DNA from: Podarcis raffonei
Lineage: Eukaryota > Chordata > Lepidosauria > Squamata > Lacertidae
Assembly (NCBI RefSeq): GCF_027172205.1
Contig: NC_070614.1
Coordinates: 52,392,001 to 52,456,000 of the forward strand
Reading direction: 5' to 3'
DNA length: 64,000 bases
A program made the position numbers and the translations under genes. Positions 52,130 to 63,369 of the stretch are shown here, in pieces (the stretch's first letter is position 1; every line of letters begins with the position of its first letter). The notes beneath the pieces were generated by a model. It had not been told where the DNA came from. It was given only the letters and a program-made list of their open reading frames with translations, and did not search any database.

Positions 52130-53180
52130 ATAAAAATGTGGAGGTTCCATAAAGATATGTGCCTCTCTCTCGTCCTGACCCATGAGGTTTTCCCTCCTGC
52201 ATTGAGAGTTTCATAGAATTTTTGTTCAACAAACTACCTGGAATATTTGTTTTTGATGACTGTGACAACAGGGCAGTTCTCAGAAGCCAGCTCCGAAAAT
52301 TTAAAATTTCCTGATCTCATTATGTGTTAATAACAGAGTGATGCATAGGGAGAAAAGAAAGATTACTTGTCACGTTACGCTCAACCTTACTGGCGAGGGG
52401 CCAATGTGTTCGCAGCGCATTTAATGGACAAAATGTCTCAAACCAAAGGCCGGTGGCTGTTTGTACCCCACGCCCATTAGTGAAACCGGCGCAGGGGGAA
52501 GCAGGCTTTTTGCCTCTCCATATAAAATGGAGGGCAGTCCTTTTATGTACAGAAGCAGGAGTGGAAAACACGACCCGTAGGTCAGCTTCCGTCTGAAAAA
52601 CATTTGTAGCACTGGTTAGAACAATGGGCGGTAAATTTACATACATTTCGCTTTTAACCTGACCTGCGAGTGCGCTTGGAACTACAGCTACTGCGGGTGC
52701 AAACACACAAAAAAAGCTGCTTTTCCTAGAAGTGGGGGACTAGGGAGGGGGGACTGACAACAGGAAAGCACTTTGGACCCTTTGCTCCTGGCAGGATTCA
52801 GCTGAACAAGCCTTTAGGTCTTTTCCCACTGACCTGCCCCAAAGTTTGAAAACGGCCTGTTTATACTCTTTAAGCTGGTGGCCTTCAGACATGTTTGGAC
52901 TATAACTCCCATCGGGCATTAGCCAAGACGTCCGGTCCAGAACGTGATGGGCACCAGAGAAGTCTCATACTAAATTATGAGCGATGTGTGCAAAATTTGC
53001 TTGCTTTGCATACACTTGATTCCTTCTCTCCCTCCACTTAGAAATACAAATGAGAGTCCACTACCTTCCAGTCAGCTCTTACTGCCCAAAAGTTCTTGCT
53101 AATGTTTAGCCAGACTCTCCCGATTTTTGTTACTGGGGCAAGATAGTAAGGGGGGGGGTAGAACAGACGCCGTGTTGAAC
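52130..53180. other. Intergenic between the convergent EIF5A and GPS2 genes
   Basis: One MITE remnant at 52865-52960 (GGACTATAACTCCCATCGGG). Otherwise no exon or familiar repeat seen. Confidence 0.5.
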
Positions 53181-53201
53181 GCTCCTCGAATTATACAAAG
53201 T

Positions 53202-53207
53202 TTTATT
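53202..53207 (-). terminator. GPS2: GPS2 poly(A) signal
   Basis: AATAAA on the minus strand, about 155 bp after the stop codon. Confidence 0.8.
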
Positions 53208-53362
53208 TAGAGTGCAATCTCTGTTTTCACAAATTACAGCGGAGAGAGAAGGGGGGAATAAAGCCACACACACGGTGATCCGACGTATATTTTCTTCCTT
53301 TGCGCTGGGACTTGGGCTGAGGCTGGGGTGGGGGTCGAAGCAACGAGAGCAGGGCGGGGGGC

Positions 53363-53449
53363 TCACTTGTGGTAGAAGCGCTGGCCCTGTTGCGGGTGCT
53401 GGATGAATGGGTGCCGAGGTGTTGGCTGCGGGGAGGCCTGGAAACCAGA
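53363..53449 (-). CDS. GPS2: GPS2 last coding exon
   Basis: SGFQASPQPTPRHPFIQHPQ, QGQRFYHK, TGA at 53365-53363. Acceptor CCTCTTGAAG. It lies 3.8 kb from the previous exon, across two Tigger elements, an L2, a SINE and an L1. Confidence 0.95.
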   Translation of the reverse strand, partial: SGFQASPQPTPRHPFIQHPQQGQRFYHK

Positions 53450-56400
53450 CTTCAAGAGGGGAGAAAGAGATGTTAAAGGAAAGAAGTTTTCAGTGTACAG
53501 TGGTACCTTGGTTCTCAAACGCCTTGGTTCCCAAACACCAAAAACCCAGAAGGAAGTGTTCCGGTTTTTGAACGTTTTTCAGAAGCTGAACGTCTGATGC
53601 GGCTGTCGGCTATTGTTTCCATGGTGCCTGCACCAATCAGAAGCTGCCCCTTGGTTTTTGAATATTTCGGAAGTCAGACGGACTTCCGGAATGGATTAAG
53701 TTTGGCGCTTTTGTTTTTGCTATTTTGTGTTTTTGAGGCTTTTTCGGTTAATTTGTTTTTGTGACTGTGTGGAACCCAGTCTACTGATTGATTGATTGAT
53801 TGATTGATTGACTGCGGAAATGGATTAAAGGTGGTCATTGTTTGGATGGGGGGCCATTAGTGCAGGTAAGAAAAAAGATTAATTTTAATCATTACAATAC
53901 TGTCTTATTTTATAGTACAGTAGATTGTTTATTGCTTTCAATTTACAGATCAATGGCCTCGTTAGATAGTAAAATTCATGTTAAATTGCTATTTTAGGGG
54001 TTGTTTTTAAAAGTCTGGAACGGATTAATCCGTTTTGCGTTACTTTCTATGGGAAAGCGTGCCTTGGTTTTGGAACGCTTTGGTTTTGGAACGGACTTCC
54101 GGAACGGATTAAGTTTGAGAACCAAGGTACCACTGTATATGAATTAACGGTCACAACCAGAAGGTTGTACAGCAATCCCTCATCTTACGCAGGGGCTCAG
54201 TTCCTAGCGCTAAGTGGAAATCGTGGAGGGTCCAGCCCTTAGAATTGCCTAATGGGTGGGAGGGAGAGCGAGAGACAGCTGGTGTACTGAGACGGCCTTG
54301 CCCAATGTCCAGTAAGGAAGGCAGGGAGCTAAAGTGCACTTTGTGCCAGCGTAATCCCGGCTCTCCACCTCACTTGGGACTCGACTTGCACTTTTCCAAC
54401 CAGCCTGCCTTCAACCGTGCGTGGTTGACATTGCACCAATCGAGTGCGCAGCAAGACGAGAGGTTGCTGCCTTCGGTTTTCAGGCTGCTGGGTACTGGGT
54501 GGAAACTCCCAGTACATTTCCGAGCACAACTGAAAGTGTTGGTGCTGACCTTGAAAGCCCTAAACGGCCTCAAAGGCCCAGTATCCCTGAAGGAGCGTCT
54601 CCACCCCCATCGTTCAGCCAGACACTGATTTCCAGCTCCGAGGGCCTTCTGGCGGTTCCCTCCCTGCGAAAAGGGAGGTTACAGGGAACCAGGCAGAGGG
54701 CCTTCTCGGTGGTGGCGCCCGCCCTGTGGAACGCCCTCCCACCAGATGTCATGGAAATAAGCAACTACCCAACTTTTGGAAGACATCTGAATGCAGCCCT
54801 GTTTAGGGAAGCTTTGAATGTTTAATAGGTTATTGTATTTTAATATTTTGTTGGAAGCTGCCCAGAGTGGCTGGGTAAACCCAGCTAGATGGGCAGGGTA
54901 TAAATATTAAGTTGTTGTTTTTGTTGTTGTTGTTGTTATGTGCCTTGGGGTGCCGGTCAGGCTGTGGGCAATCAGTGTCTCCGCATGGACACAGTGCTCC
55001 TGCCCTTGGCCTCCGTATACATATATAAAGCTCTCCCCCGGCCAAATGATCACCTCCTCCCAGCCTGATCGAGTGTGCCTTCATGAGTTTATCATCTGTG
55101 TGCTAAATCAAGCCAGCCAAGAGCATAGCAGAGAGGAATTCTTGGTGCCGGCCTGTGGAACTCCCTTCCCCTGGAGCCTTGCCAAGCAGCCAGGACTGTA
55201 AACCTCTCCATGTCTCTCTCTGTCCCTCCCCAACCCGCCTTCCAGTCTACGCACAAACGGTTCAAAGCAGCAGAGGGTTCAGAACATACCAAACGCTGAG
55301 CACGAACAGGTTGCCCTCCTGTTAAGGGGCGCAGATTATTTTTAATAAAATTAAGCAAGCCAGGCCTTCCACACTGCCCACACCTTTGGCGATGTTGTGC
55401 TTCGGTTTGTTTAACCGCTGCTGCTGTTTTTCATACTGAAACTAGGCTCGGGTGTGTTGTTGATCGGTTTATCTTTTTTTTAGAAAGGTAGAGTAAAAAT
55501 CCTGAAACTGCGAACAGATTGTCTGAACTCCTTTCCCCGAGGAAGAGTCAGAAATACAGTTGTATTTTTTTTAAAAAAAGAAATACAATGGTACCTTGGT
55601 TCTCAAACACCTTGGTTCTCAAATTCCAAAAACCTGGAAGTGTTCTGGTTTTTGAACATTTTTCGGAAGCCGAACATCCAATGCAGCTGTTGGCTATCGT
55701 TTCCGGGGCGCCTGCACCAATCAGATGCTGTGCCTTGGTTTCCAAACATTTCGGAAGTCAAATAGACTTCCGGAACAGACTAAGTTTGGTGCTTTTGTTT
55801 TTGCTATTTATTTTGCGTTTTTTTGGGCTTTTTTAGTTTACTTTGTTTTCGTGACTGTGTGGAAGCCAGTTCACCTACTGACTGATCGACTGTGTGACTG
55901 CGGAAATGGCTAAAAGCCCCCCATCCAAACAAGGAGTATCATCAGCGCCGGTAAGAAAAAAAATTAATACTGTCTTATTTATAGTACAGTACATTGATTA
56001 TTGCTTTCATTTTATGGATCCATGGTGTCGTTAGATAGTAAAGTTCATGTTAAATGTCTGTCTTAGGGGTTGTTTTCCAAAGTCTGAAACAGATTAATCC
56101 ATTATGCATTCCTTTCTATGGGAAAGCGTGCCTTGGTTTTGGAACGCTTTGGTTTTGGAACAGACTTCTGGAACGGATTAAGTTTGAGAACGAAGGTACC
56201 ACTGTAAAACTAATGCAGTGTTGTATTCTAGTAAAGGTAAAGGCAAAGGGACCGTTAGATCCAGTCGCGGCCGATTCTGGGGTTGCGGCACTCATCTCGC
56301 TTTATTGGCCAAGGGAGCCGGCATACAGCTTCCGGGTCATGTGGCCAGCAGGACTAAGCCGCTTCTGGTGAACCAGAGCAGCGCACGGAAACGCCGTTTA

Positions 56401-58982
56401 CCTTCCTGCCGGAGCGGTACCTATTTATCTACTTGCACTGGTGTGCTTTCGAACTGCTAGGTTGGCAAGAGCAGGGACCGAGCAACAGGAGCTCACCCCG
56501 TCGTGGAAATTCGAAGCGCCGACCTTCTGATCGGCAAGTCCTAGGCTCAGTGGTTTAACCCACAGCGCCACCCGCGTCCCCTTGTATTCTAGTAGCCCCG
56601 TATAAATTGATGCGCCAACATTGGCGGCATCCGACAGGAAGTGTGATTGGCGGTGTTTCTGCTGGGGATTGGCCTTTTCAGTGGGGGCTCCCCATCTGTG
56701 GAACGACCCCAACCTCAGACTGTACAGAGGCCAGAGGCTCCCTAGGGAGGAGAGCCACTCTGCATGCGCTCAGAGATACTGCTAGCCGACCTAACGGGAA
56801 GAGTCCGCAACCAGAAGGAGGAGGAGTATCAGGAAGAGTGGATTAAATTTAATGATTATTTAGTTAAATATGTTAAGTTAAATTAACTGAAAACAGCTTG
56901 CAGATAATTGGCTTAGGATTTTATTTATGTTAAGTGATGAATTAATATGTTTAATTCCATAATGTGAAGATTTAAGGATGTTAATGTTTAAGTTACAATT
57001 TCATAAGAATTGTGATTTGGAAAACCGCTAAAAGGACATGCAATGAATTTCAACCAAGGGGAAGCGAGGAAGTCGCTTAACAAAGTTAATAAGTGTAATT
57101 TTCAATAAGGTTGTGATTTATGTTTGTTTGTCTTGTGTGTTTGTTTGTTTATAAAATTGTGAAAACCAATAAAAAATTTTTGAAAAAAACCCCAGAGGTA
57201 CTGCCGTGGTACGACAAGGCTTGGGATTGAGCTCTGCTCCCCCCACCCACCCAGCGAGATACTTACCGTGTGGGGCTGCTGTGGGGCGGTTCCGTGGGAG
57301 AAGCTGCCTGGGGAGGCTGGGCGGGCCGGGTGGGTGTACGCCAAACTGGGCTATAAGGGAGAGAAAGCGGGTGGGGGGGCCAAAAATCAGCAAGCAGGAT
57401 GGAAAGGGGTTGGGCGTCGCGTTGGAGGTGGGAGAGTCGCCCACCTGGGAAAAGGAAAAGGAAGGCAAAATTCACAACAGGCCGAAAACAAGAGGAACAA
57501 TGGCAACACATTATGGGCACGAAAAACCGCGTAACTGGGAAGCGAAATAAAGAGGGGGAGGAGAAGCAGGAAGAGGGGCAACGCGCCTTCAGGTTCTGAG
57601 CTTACCTTGGCAGCTGTCTGCATCTGGACAGGGATTTGGGGGGCTTGTAGGAGGCCCTGGTTCGGGTGCAAGGCTTGGGGGTGCATCGGACGCAGGGTCG
57701 ACTGGGGAGGCAAGGACAAGAGAGGGAGAGCAGAGGAATTAGACCGTCTCCCAAGGTGAGAGGGAATGCACTCTGCACATGCTCTGGTTATTTCACGGCT
57801 ATTATTATTATTGGTGTCATACTGACTACTTAGCTTTGCGGCTGCTTCCCTGATGACGTACCACTGCCGTTTGGTTTTTTAAAATATTGTTAGCCATCTC
57901 GTAAGACCTCTGTGGGATAGCCCAGTCGGTAAGAGCATAGGGCTCTTCATCTTGTGGCTGTGGGTTCGAGCCCCATGTTGGGGCCAAAAGATTCCTGCAT
58001 TCCAGGAGGCTGGTGACCCCTGGGGTCCCTTTCCAACTCTACAAAAGAGCACGGACATTTTCAGAGAGCGATGCTCCGGGTGCGAACTCACCGAATCGGT
58101 AAATCCCGACTGCTGGTTCGCGTGCTCCAGTTGTTTCTGCAGAGGGATGGCTGTGCTGGGAGGAATGAAACCTGGAAAGGGAAGGTTGAAAGAGCTAAGC
58201 GTGAGCCTTGCAAGGAAAGGAACAGGGCCCTGGAAGAAATGTGGGGCTGGTTCGTTTTCTCTTTTCGGACAACATCTCCCAGTGGAGCTCCCCTGCCATC
58301 TAATGTCCATGGAGGCGCAGGTCAACTCTGTGTCCAGGGCAGCTGTCTACCAGCTCCATCTGGTACGCAGGATGAGACCCTCCCTGCCTGCATACTGTCT
58401 CGCCAGAGTGGCACATGCTCTGGTTATCTCCCAGATTAGTCGCTTAGACTAATGCAATGCACTCTATGTGGGGCTACCTTTGAAGGTGACTCGGAAACTG
58501 CAATTAATCCAGAATGCGGCAGCCAGACTGGGGACTGGGAGTGGCTGCCGGGACCACATAACACCGGTCCTGAAAGACCTACACTGGCTCCCAGGACGTT
58601 TCCGACCACAATTCAAAGTGTTGGTATTGACCTTGAAATCCCTTAATGGCCTCAAAGGCCCAGTAGACCTGAAGGAGCGTCTCCACCTCCAGCGTTCAGC
58701 CTGGACACTGAGGTCCAGCTCCGAGGGCCTTCTGGCGGTTCCCTCGTTGCAAGAAGTGAAGCTACAGGGAACCAGGCAGAGGGCCTTCTCGGTGGTGGCG
58801 CCCGCCCTGTGGAAAGCCCTCCCATCAGATGTCAAGGAAATAAACAACTACCTGACTTTTGGAAGACATCTGAAGGCAGCCCTATTTAGGGAAGCTTTTA
58901 ATATTTGATGAATTATTGTATTTTAATATTTTGTTGGAATCTGCCCAGAGTGGCTGGGGAAACCCAGTGAGATGGGCGGCGT

Positions 58983-59028
<46 letters not shown>

Positions 59029-62000
59029 GGATTTGCTAACCCCCCGCATGCTCTGGTCCACAAAGAGTCGAACATGACTAAACAACTGCAGACTTATTAT
59101 TATGATGATGATGATTTGCCAGCCGCTCTGCAGACTTACCAGGCTGAGCCGTGGGGAAGTGGCTGTGGATTGTGTAGCCGGGCTGCTGCTGCGGCAAGTA
59201 CTGCATCGTGGGGAAAGCGGAAGGCCCTGGAAGGAAAGGAGAGGGGGGTGAAAGCCCGGCCTGCTCTGCCCCCGCCACCCACCCGATCGCCCGCCTCTCT
59301 GTTGTGCGGGTGCCATCCTCACCTCGGATCGACTGGCTGCTGGCGTAGCTGACGGGCACCGTGTGCTGGCTCTGCCCCACGGCATAAGGGCTGTGCCCGG
59401 ACTGCCCGCCCTGGTACTGGCCGTGCTCTGCCGTGCTGGCGGGGAAAGTCGGCTGCGTGGCAAAGTGGCGAGACTGGGAGACAAAGCAAGCACAGAGACG
59501 TCCCTTAGGGTTGCCGCGAGGCGCACCAAATCTGCCTCACAACTAACCGCTTTGTCTTATTGGCCATGCGACGTATTTTCGTGTTTCCCTACCCTAAACG
59601 GGCCTGTGGCGCTCGGAAGGAAGGGCGGCAATTCAATTTAATTAGTAACTATCATAACAGCAGCAACAGCAAAGGCAGCGCTGCCACCGTCCGCCATTTT
59701 GAAAGGGGAGCCATTTTGTGAGGGAAGAACTAACCGTTTTGTCTCGTTTATCTGGGGGGGGGGCCATAAGCAGAATACTGCAGTTGGAAGCAGCGTCCAG
59801 GAGGAAACCGGAAAAATATCTGGGAAAATCCAGACGCACGGCAACCCATGTTGGCAGTGTTGTTTGTGCCGATTTCCCTTAAAAATAGCTCCAAAACGTC
59901 AATTTTTGTTGAGATTTTGCCAAAAACAACCCCCACCCCACCCCGCAATAAAAAGCTCAACAACTTTTGTGTCCAGATTTTGAAACGTGGCAACCCTAGT
60001 TTATCATGTTATGTGGTTTTGTGCTGTAAACGGGCCTGTGGTCGTTGGGATCGAGGGCAGTATATAAATTTAAATAACAACCACCACGACAATAGAAAAG
60101 GCAGCGCTGCCACCGCCCGCCATTTTGTGAGGAAACATTGGGAAGAGAACGTTTGACTCTGCTCACGAAAAGCAAAATATAACCACTTCCTGGGGGAAAA
60201 GAAAATTGGGCTCAGACTCTGGCACGGTTCTTGTTTGCTTCGGCAGGCCTGCCTTCGTGGCATTTTAACGGGCAATTTTTATTACGTATCATTTGTTTTA
60301 GACGCATGGCTTTTACTTCTACTCTGATAAATCTTACATCAATTTGGCTTTATATATCAGGTATACGCAACCGGTCAATTGCGGGGCTTTCCTGGTCGAT
60401 CGTGTGATCCTGGTTGATCACCGCCCCCAAAAAAAACTCCACAATGGTCAATCCAAAGGGTAGATCACTGCCAGTTTTTTTATATAATGGGAGTAGATCA
60501 CAGTCTCTTGGGCATGGGTAGGCAAACTGAGGCCCGGGGGCCGGATCCGACCCAATCGCCTTCTTAATCCGGCCCACGGATGGTCCGGGAATCAGCGTGT
60601 TTTTACATGAGTAGAATGTGTCCTTTTATTTAAAATGCATCTCTGGGTTATTTGTGGGGCATAGGAATTTGTTCTTTATATATATAGTCTGGCCCCCCCA
60701 CAAGGCCTGAGGGACAGTGGACTGGCCCCCTGCTGAAAAAGTTTGCTGAGCCCTGCTCTTGGGAGTTGGACATGCCTGTTGTATATTATCAGTTTTTTAA
60801 ACGAATATTTCACATTGCATTTTGCAAACTGCTTAGGACGTTTCTGCTGATTAAGCAACGTGCCCCTCTTGCCAAATAAATTACCGTATTTTTTGCTCTA
60901 TAAGACTCACTTTTTCCCTCCTAAAAAGTAAGGGGAAATGTGTGTGCGTCTTATGGAGCGAATGCAGGATGCGCAGCTATCCCAGAAGCCAGAACAGCAA
61001 GAGGCATTGCCGCTTTCACTGCGTAGCGATCCCTCTTGCTGTTCTGGCTTCTGAGATTCAGAATATTTTTTTTCTTGTTTTTCTTCTCCAAAAACTTGTG
61101 GTCTGGTGCGCCTTATAGAGCGAAAAATACGGTAATAAATCCTTCGAGGAGTACTATGACTTCAGTGTTGAAAAAAGAGATCTGCTCTTTCCTGAAACAA
61201 CTGGGGAGAGGCACTCACTGTGATCACTGGAGGTCCAAACATCTGCTTGGCTCGATCGGCGGATATCAAGGTGCCGGCCCGGTTATGGCCCCCGGGGCTC
61301 CCTGCGGAGAAAGGGAAGAAATCCCATTGACATCAACCCCTCCAAGCCGTCCAGGGGGCAAGAAAACTCCTTCCCAAAGGGGAAGACTTCTCTTTCCTCC
61401 GATAAAAGACTCTCCGGAAGGGTTAGGGTTACGCACTATTTAATTGGGGTCCGCCATTATGGGACAGAGCGAGTTGCAGAGATAAACAGTCGTGGGGGAG
61501 GCGAGCTCTTAATTTGTTATCATATCTGTACTTCAAGTCCGAATCGGCAAATCTCCCCTGAAAGACGAATGTTTGATGCAACCTGTCTGAGAAAATGAAT
61601 GAGCAAACGCCTAGATTTTATTTCATCGGAACTGAGTGAAGATGGCGTCTGCCACCAGAGAAGGACTTTTGGATTGATTCGGCATAAACACCAGCGTGTG
61701 AGGACATATTGCAAACAATAGACTTATCAGCTGCAAAAAAAAAAAAAGGAGAGTCATACATATTCCACACAGAAGCACATTATTGTTTATTTCAACTCGC
61801 CTGTGGAAACAACTCAGAGGCCATGAAGGAAGGAAGGATAACAACAGAAAGAAGGAACTATTGGAAACTCAAGGCAGTAGAAACATGAGATGATTGGAAC
61901 CCCACTGAACTTGAAGCACGGGAAGCCCCAGCAAAAAATTATAATTTGGCAGAATATTTGGACTATATGAGATGCATTTGCATAATTTGGAATGTGTAAT

Positions 62001-62364
62001 GTGATCTGATTGGATTGTTAAAATGGAAAACTTAATAATTTTTTTTAAAAAAAAAGTCTTCGCTTTCCTCCGCTCTCCCCTCTCCCATACCTGAAATCTT
62101 AACAAGGGAGGCACCTCAGAGGCTTTATGCATGGAATGTCCTGGGTTCGAGTCCCGACATCTCTCGCTAAAACTGGACCGCAGGTGGAGACTGGCGGCCC
62201 AATTCAGCACACCTGCCTGATCCGTGGCCGAACTCCACGCGAATCCTTTCAATGCGCCGCCGACGCGGCCAAAAAGAAACGCACCTTGCATGTTGAGGAT
62301 GTGAGCCCCTGCGTGGACGGCCATTCCTTGCTGGTAAGCGGCTGCCGTCAGTGTCGTCATGTCG
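53363..62364 (-). CDS. GPS2: GPS2, G-protein pathway suppressor 2 (5' partial, 8 exons)
   Basis: Subunit of the NCoR/SMRT-HDAC3 co-repressor, also a regulator of JNK and ubiquitin signalling. Exons, 5' to 3': 62364-62285, 61301-61219, 59473-59323, 59226-59140, 58171-58092, 57701-57606, 57350-57267, 53449-53363. They total 748 bp, about 248 residues; all phases agree. Key stretches: DMTTLTAAAYQQGMAVHAG, SPGGHNRAGTLISADRAKQM, FPTMQYLPQQQPGY, LQKQLEHANQQSGF, STLRPMHPQALHPNQGLL and the end HPFIQHPQQGQRFYHK; all have clear human counterparts. The first hundred or so residues (coiled coil that binds NCoR/SMRT and TBL1) lie right of the window. The rest is Pro/Gln-rich and disordered. Oddity: the 28-codon exon 57350-57267 (PSLAYTHPARPASPGSFSHG to QQPHT) has no counterpart I know in human GPS2. 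Confidence 0.95.
53498..54135. mobile_element. Tigger-type non-autonomous element, long form
   Basis: 638 bp; CAGTGGTACCTTGGTTCTC to GAGAACCAAGGTACCACTG with TA flanks. No transposase frame; it contains (GATT)n. Confidence 0.9.
54480..54915 (+). mobile_element. L2 LINE 3' end
   Basis: [31 protein letters not shown] and [20 protein letters not shown]; tail GGGCAGGGTATAAATATTAA. Confidence 0.88.
55586..56204. mobile_element. Tigger-type non-autonomous element, long form
   Basis: 619 bp; CAATGGTACCTTGG to CGAAGGTACCACTG with TA flanks; close relative of 53498, same orientation. Confidence 0.9.
56234..56581 (-). mobile_element. Sauria-type SINE
   Basis: 13-bp duplication TTGTATTCTAGTA at 56221-56233 and 56582-56594. 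Confidence 0.93.
56610..57190 (+). mobile_element. L1 LINE 3' end
   Basis: EEYQEEWIKFNDYLVKYVKL then a stop resembles the end of L1 ORF2; the 3'UTR ends AACCAATAAAAAATTTTTG and an A-rich tail. Confidence 0.6.
57267..57350 (-). CDS. GPS2: GPS2 additional Pro-rich exon
   Basis: 84 bp, phase 0; acceptor CCTTATAG, donor GTAAGT. Only the frame PSLAYTHPARPASPGSFSHG fits the flanking phases. It may be skipped in some transcripts, because removal keeps frame. Confidence 0.75.
57606..57701 (-). CDS. GPS2: GPS2 exon (STLRPMHPQALHP)
   Basis: 96 bp, phase 0; acceptor CTCCCCAG, donor GTAAGC; ends VQMQTAAK. Confidence 0.95.
57905..58045 (+). mobile_element. tRNA-derived SINE with CR1-like tail
   Basis: GGGATAGCCCAGTCGGTAAG (box A), GTGGGTTCGAGCCCC (box B), then ATTCCTGCATTCCAGGAGGC and TCCCTTTCCAACTCTACAA, the CR1 3' end. 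Confidence 0.75.
58092..58171 (-). CDS. GPS2: GPS2 exon (LQKQLEHANQQSGF)
   Basis: 80 bp; acceptor CTTTCCAG, donor GTGAGT; ends FTDS. Confidence 0.95.
58296..58985 (+). mobile_element. L2 LINE, 5'-truncated
   Basis: [38 protein letters not shown] and [20 protein letters not shown], with one frame change upstream; followed by (AAT)n. Confidence 0.9.
58985..59029. repeat. (AAT)n microsatellite
   Basis: About 15 units, the tail of the L2 copy. Confidence 0.95.
59044..59090 (+). repeat. Bov-B 3' end fragment
   Basis: GCTCTGGTCCACAAAGAGTC then GAACATGACTAAACAACT. Confidence 0.75.
59140..59226 (-). CDS. GPS2: GPS2 exon (PSAFPTMQYLPQQQ)
   Basis: 87 bp; acceptor CCTTCCAG, donor GTAAGT. Confidence 0.94.
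59323..59473 (-). CDS. GPS2: GPS2 exon (SRHFATQPTFP)
   Basis: 151 bp; acceptor GTCTCCCAG, donor GTGAGG; Gly/Gln/Ser-rich, ends SYASSQSIR plus one base. Confidence 0.94.
59590..60135. repeat. Pair of direct repeats in a GPS2 intron
   Basis: AAACGGGCCTGTGG and AAAGGCAGCGCTGCCACC with GCCATTTTG occur at about 59595-59700 and again at about 60028-60125, 430 bp apart. Confidence 0.65.
60350..60505. repeat. hAT-like fragment
   Basis: TTGATCACCGCCCCC and GTAGATCACTGCCAG resemble the element at 30078 in reverse. Confidence 0.5.
60513..60755. mobile_element. hAT MITE (CAGGGGTCAGCA family)
   Basis: CATGGGTAGGCAAACTGAGG to GTTTGCTGAGCCCTG; perfect 8-bp duplication CTCTTGGG (60505-60512 and 60756-60763). 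Confidence 0.92.
60884..61132. mobile_element. TA-flanked MITE with a perfect internal hairpin
   Basis: Ends CCGTATTTTTTGCTCTATAA and CTTATAGAGCGAAAAATACGG with TA flanks. Inside, 60983-61004 and 61032-61053 are perfect 22-nt inverted arms around a 27-nt loop. Confidence 0.85.
61219..61301 (-). CDS. GPS2: GPS2 exon (SPGGHNRAGTL)
   Basis: 83 bp; acceptor TCTCCGCAG, donor GTGAGT; ends RAKQMFGPPVIT. Confidence 0.95.
61500..62066 (+). repeat. Possible L1-like insertion
   Basis: An A13 run at 61736 and a 3' end GGATTGTTAAAATGGAAAAC then TTTAAAAAAAAA. Family assignment is weak. Confidence 0.4.
62100..62180 (+). repeat. tRNA-like SINE head
   Basis: CTGGGTTCGAGTCCCGACAT is box B-like; there is no complete cloverleaf. 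Confidence 0.4.
62285..62364 (-). CDS. GPS2: GPS2 exon (SDMTTLTAAAYQQ)
   Basis: 80 bp; acceptor TGTCCACAG, donor GTGCG. First base completes a Ser codon, and the exon ends HILNMQ plus one base. Confidence 0.94.
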
Positions 62365-62613
62365 CTGTGGACAGGAGGAAGGAGGTCAATAAAGCGCCTG
62401 CAATAATGGCGGTGAGGAAACCCAGCTCAGAAAGAAACCGATTTTTGCCGGTGCCTGCTCTCGCCATTCGCTGCCCCTTTTGCACAAGGCAGGGGAGAAC
62501 TGAGACAGTCGTGGGCTGCCTTCACGGTTTCACACACATTGTGATTTCTGCGTACTGCACACACACAACACAATTCACGAAATATTGCCAGGTCAAAAAT
62601 TACGAAACTGGTA

Positions 62614-62637
62614 CAGTCGTACCTCGGAAGTCGAAGA

Positions 62638-62699
<62 letters not shown>

Positions 62700-63029
62700 T
62701 TTATTTATATCCCGCCCTCCCCAGCCGAAGCCGGGCTCAGGGCGGCTAACAACAATAAAACAATACAAAAGTACAACACAAACAACACTCTAAAATCATT
62801 CATTATAAAATTAATTAAGTCCGTTCGACTTCCAAAACGTTCAGAAACCAAGGCGTGGCTTCCGATTGGCTGCAGGAAGCTCCTGCAGCCAATCAGAAGT
62901 TGCAAAACCCGCGTCGAACGTTCGGGTTCCAAAGAACATTTGCAAACTGGAACACTCACTTCCAGGTTTGTGGCATTCAGGAGCCAAAACGTTTGAGTCA
63001 CAAGGCGTTCAAATTCTGAGGTACGATTG
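62614..63029. mobile_element. Tigger-type MITE split by an L2 tail
   Basis: CAGTCGTACCTCGG to TGAGGTACGATTG with TA flanks; interior interrupted at 62638-62816. Confidence 0.82.
62638..62816 (-). repeat. L2 3' tail with (AAT)n
   Basis: About 19 AAT units, then TATCCCGCCCTCCCCAGCCG; same subfamily as 32712. Confidence 0.85.
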
Positions 63030-63143
63030 TATCATGATAGGGACTTCGAACCGGTTTTGGACAATACATGAACGTAATTATTTTATTCTTTTAATTTCTA
63101 TATCACTTTATATTTTTAAGAAAAAGCTCAAAGTGGTTTACAG

Positions 63144-63366
63144 CAGGGGTCGGCAAGGTTTACCTCACCTGGGTGAGCTCACTGCCACAGAGATCGCTCC
63201 ATGGGCTGGATCGCGTCAACTGAGTCCACGCTCTGTGCTGTGCTGGTTTAGCGCAGCGCACAAGGACTCGCTGAGCGAGCGGCTTGGTTCAGGGGCGGCT
63301 AGTGGGCCGTTTAAACAACCCCCATGGACCGCTTATGGCCCATGGACCAAAGGTTGCTGACCCCTG
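63144..63366. mobile_element. hAT MITE
   Basis: CAGGGGTCGGCAAGG to GGTTGCTGACCCCTG; left flank GTTTACAG. The right flank is cut by the adjacent SINE. Confidence 0.8.
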
Positions 63367-63369
63367 GTT

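Noticed and set aside
57905-57990. Functional tRNA gene
   Set aside because: A tRNA-like head only, fused to a CR1-type tail.
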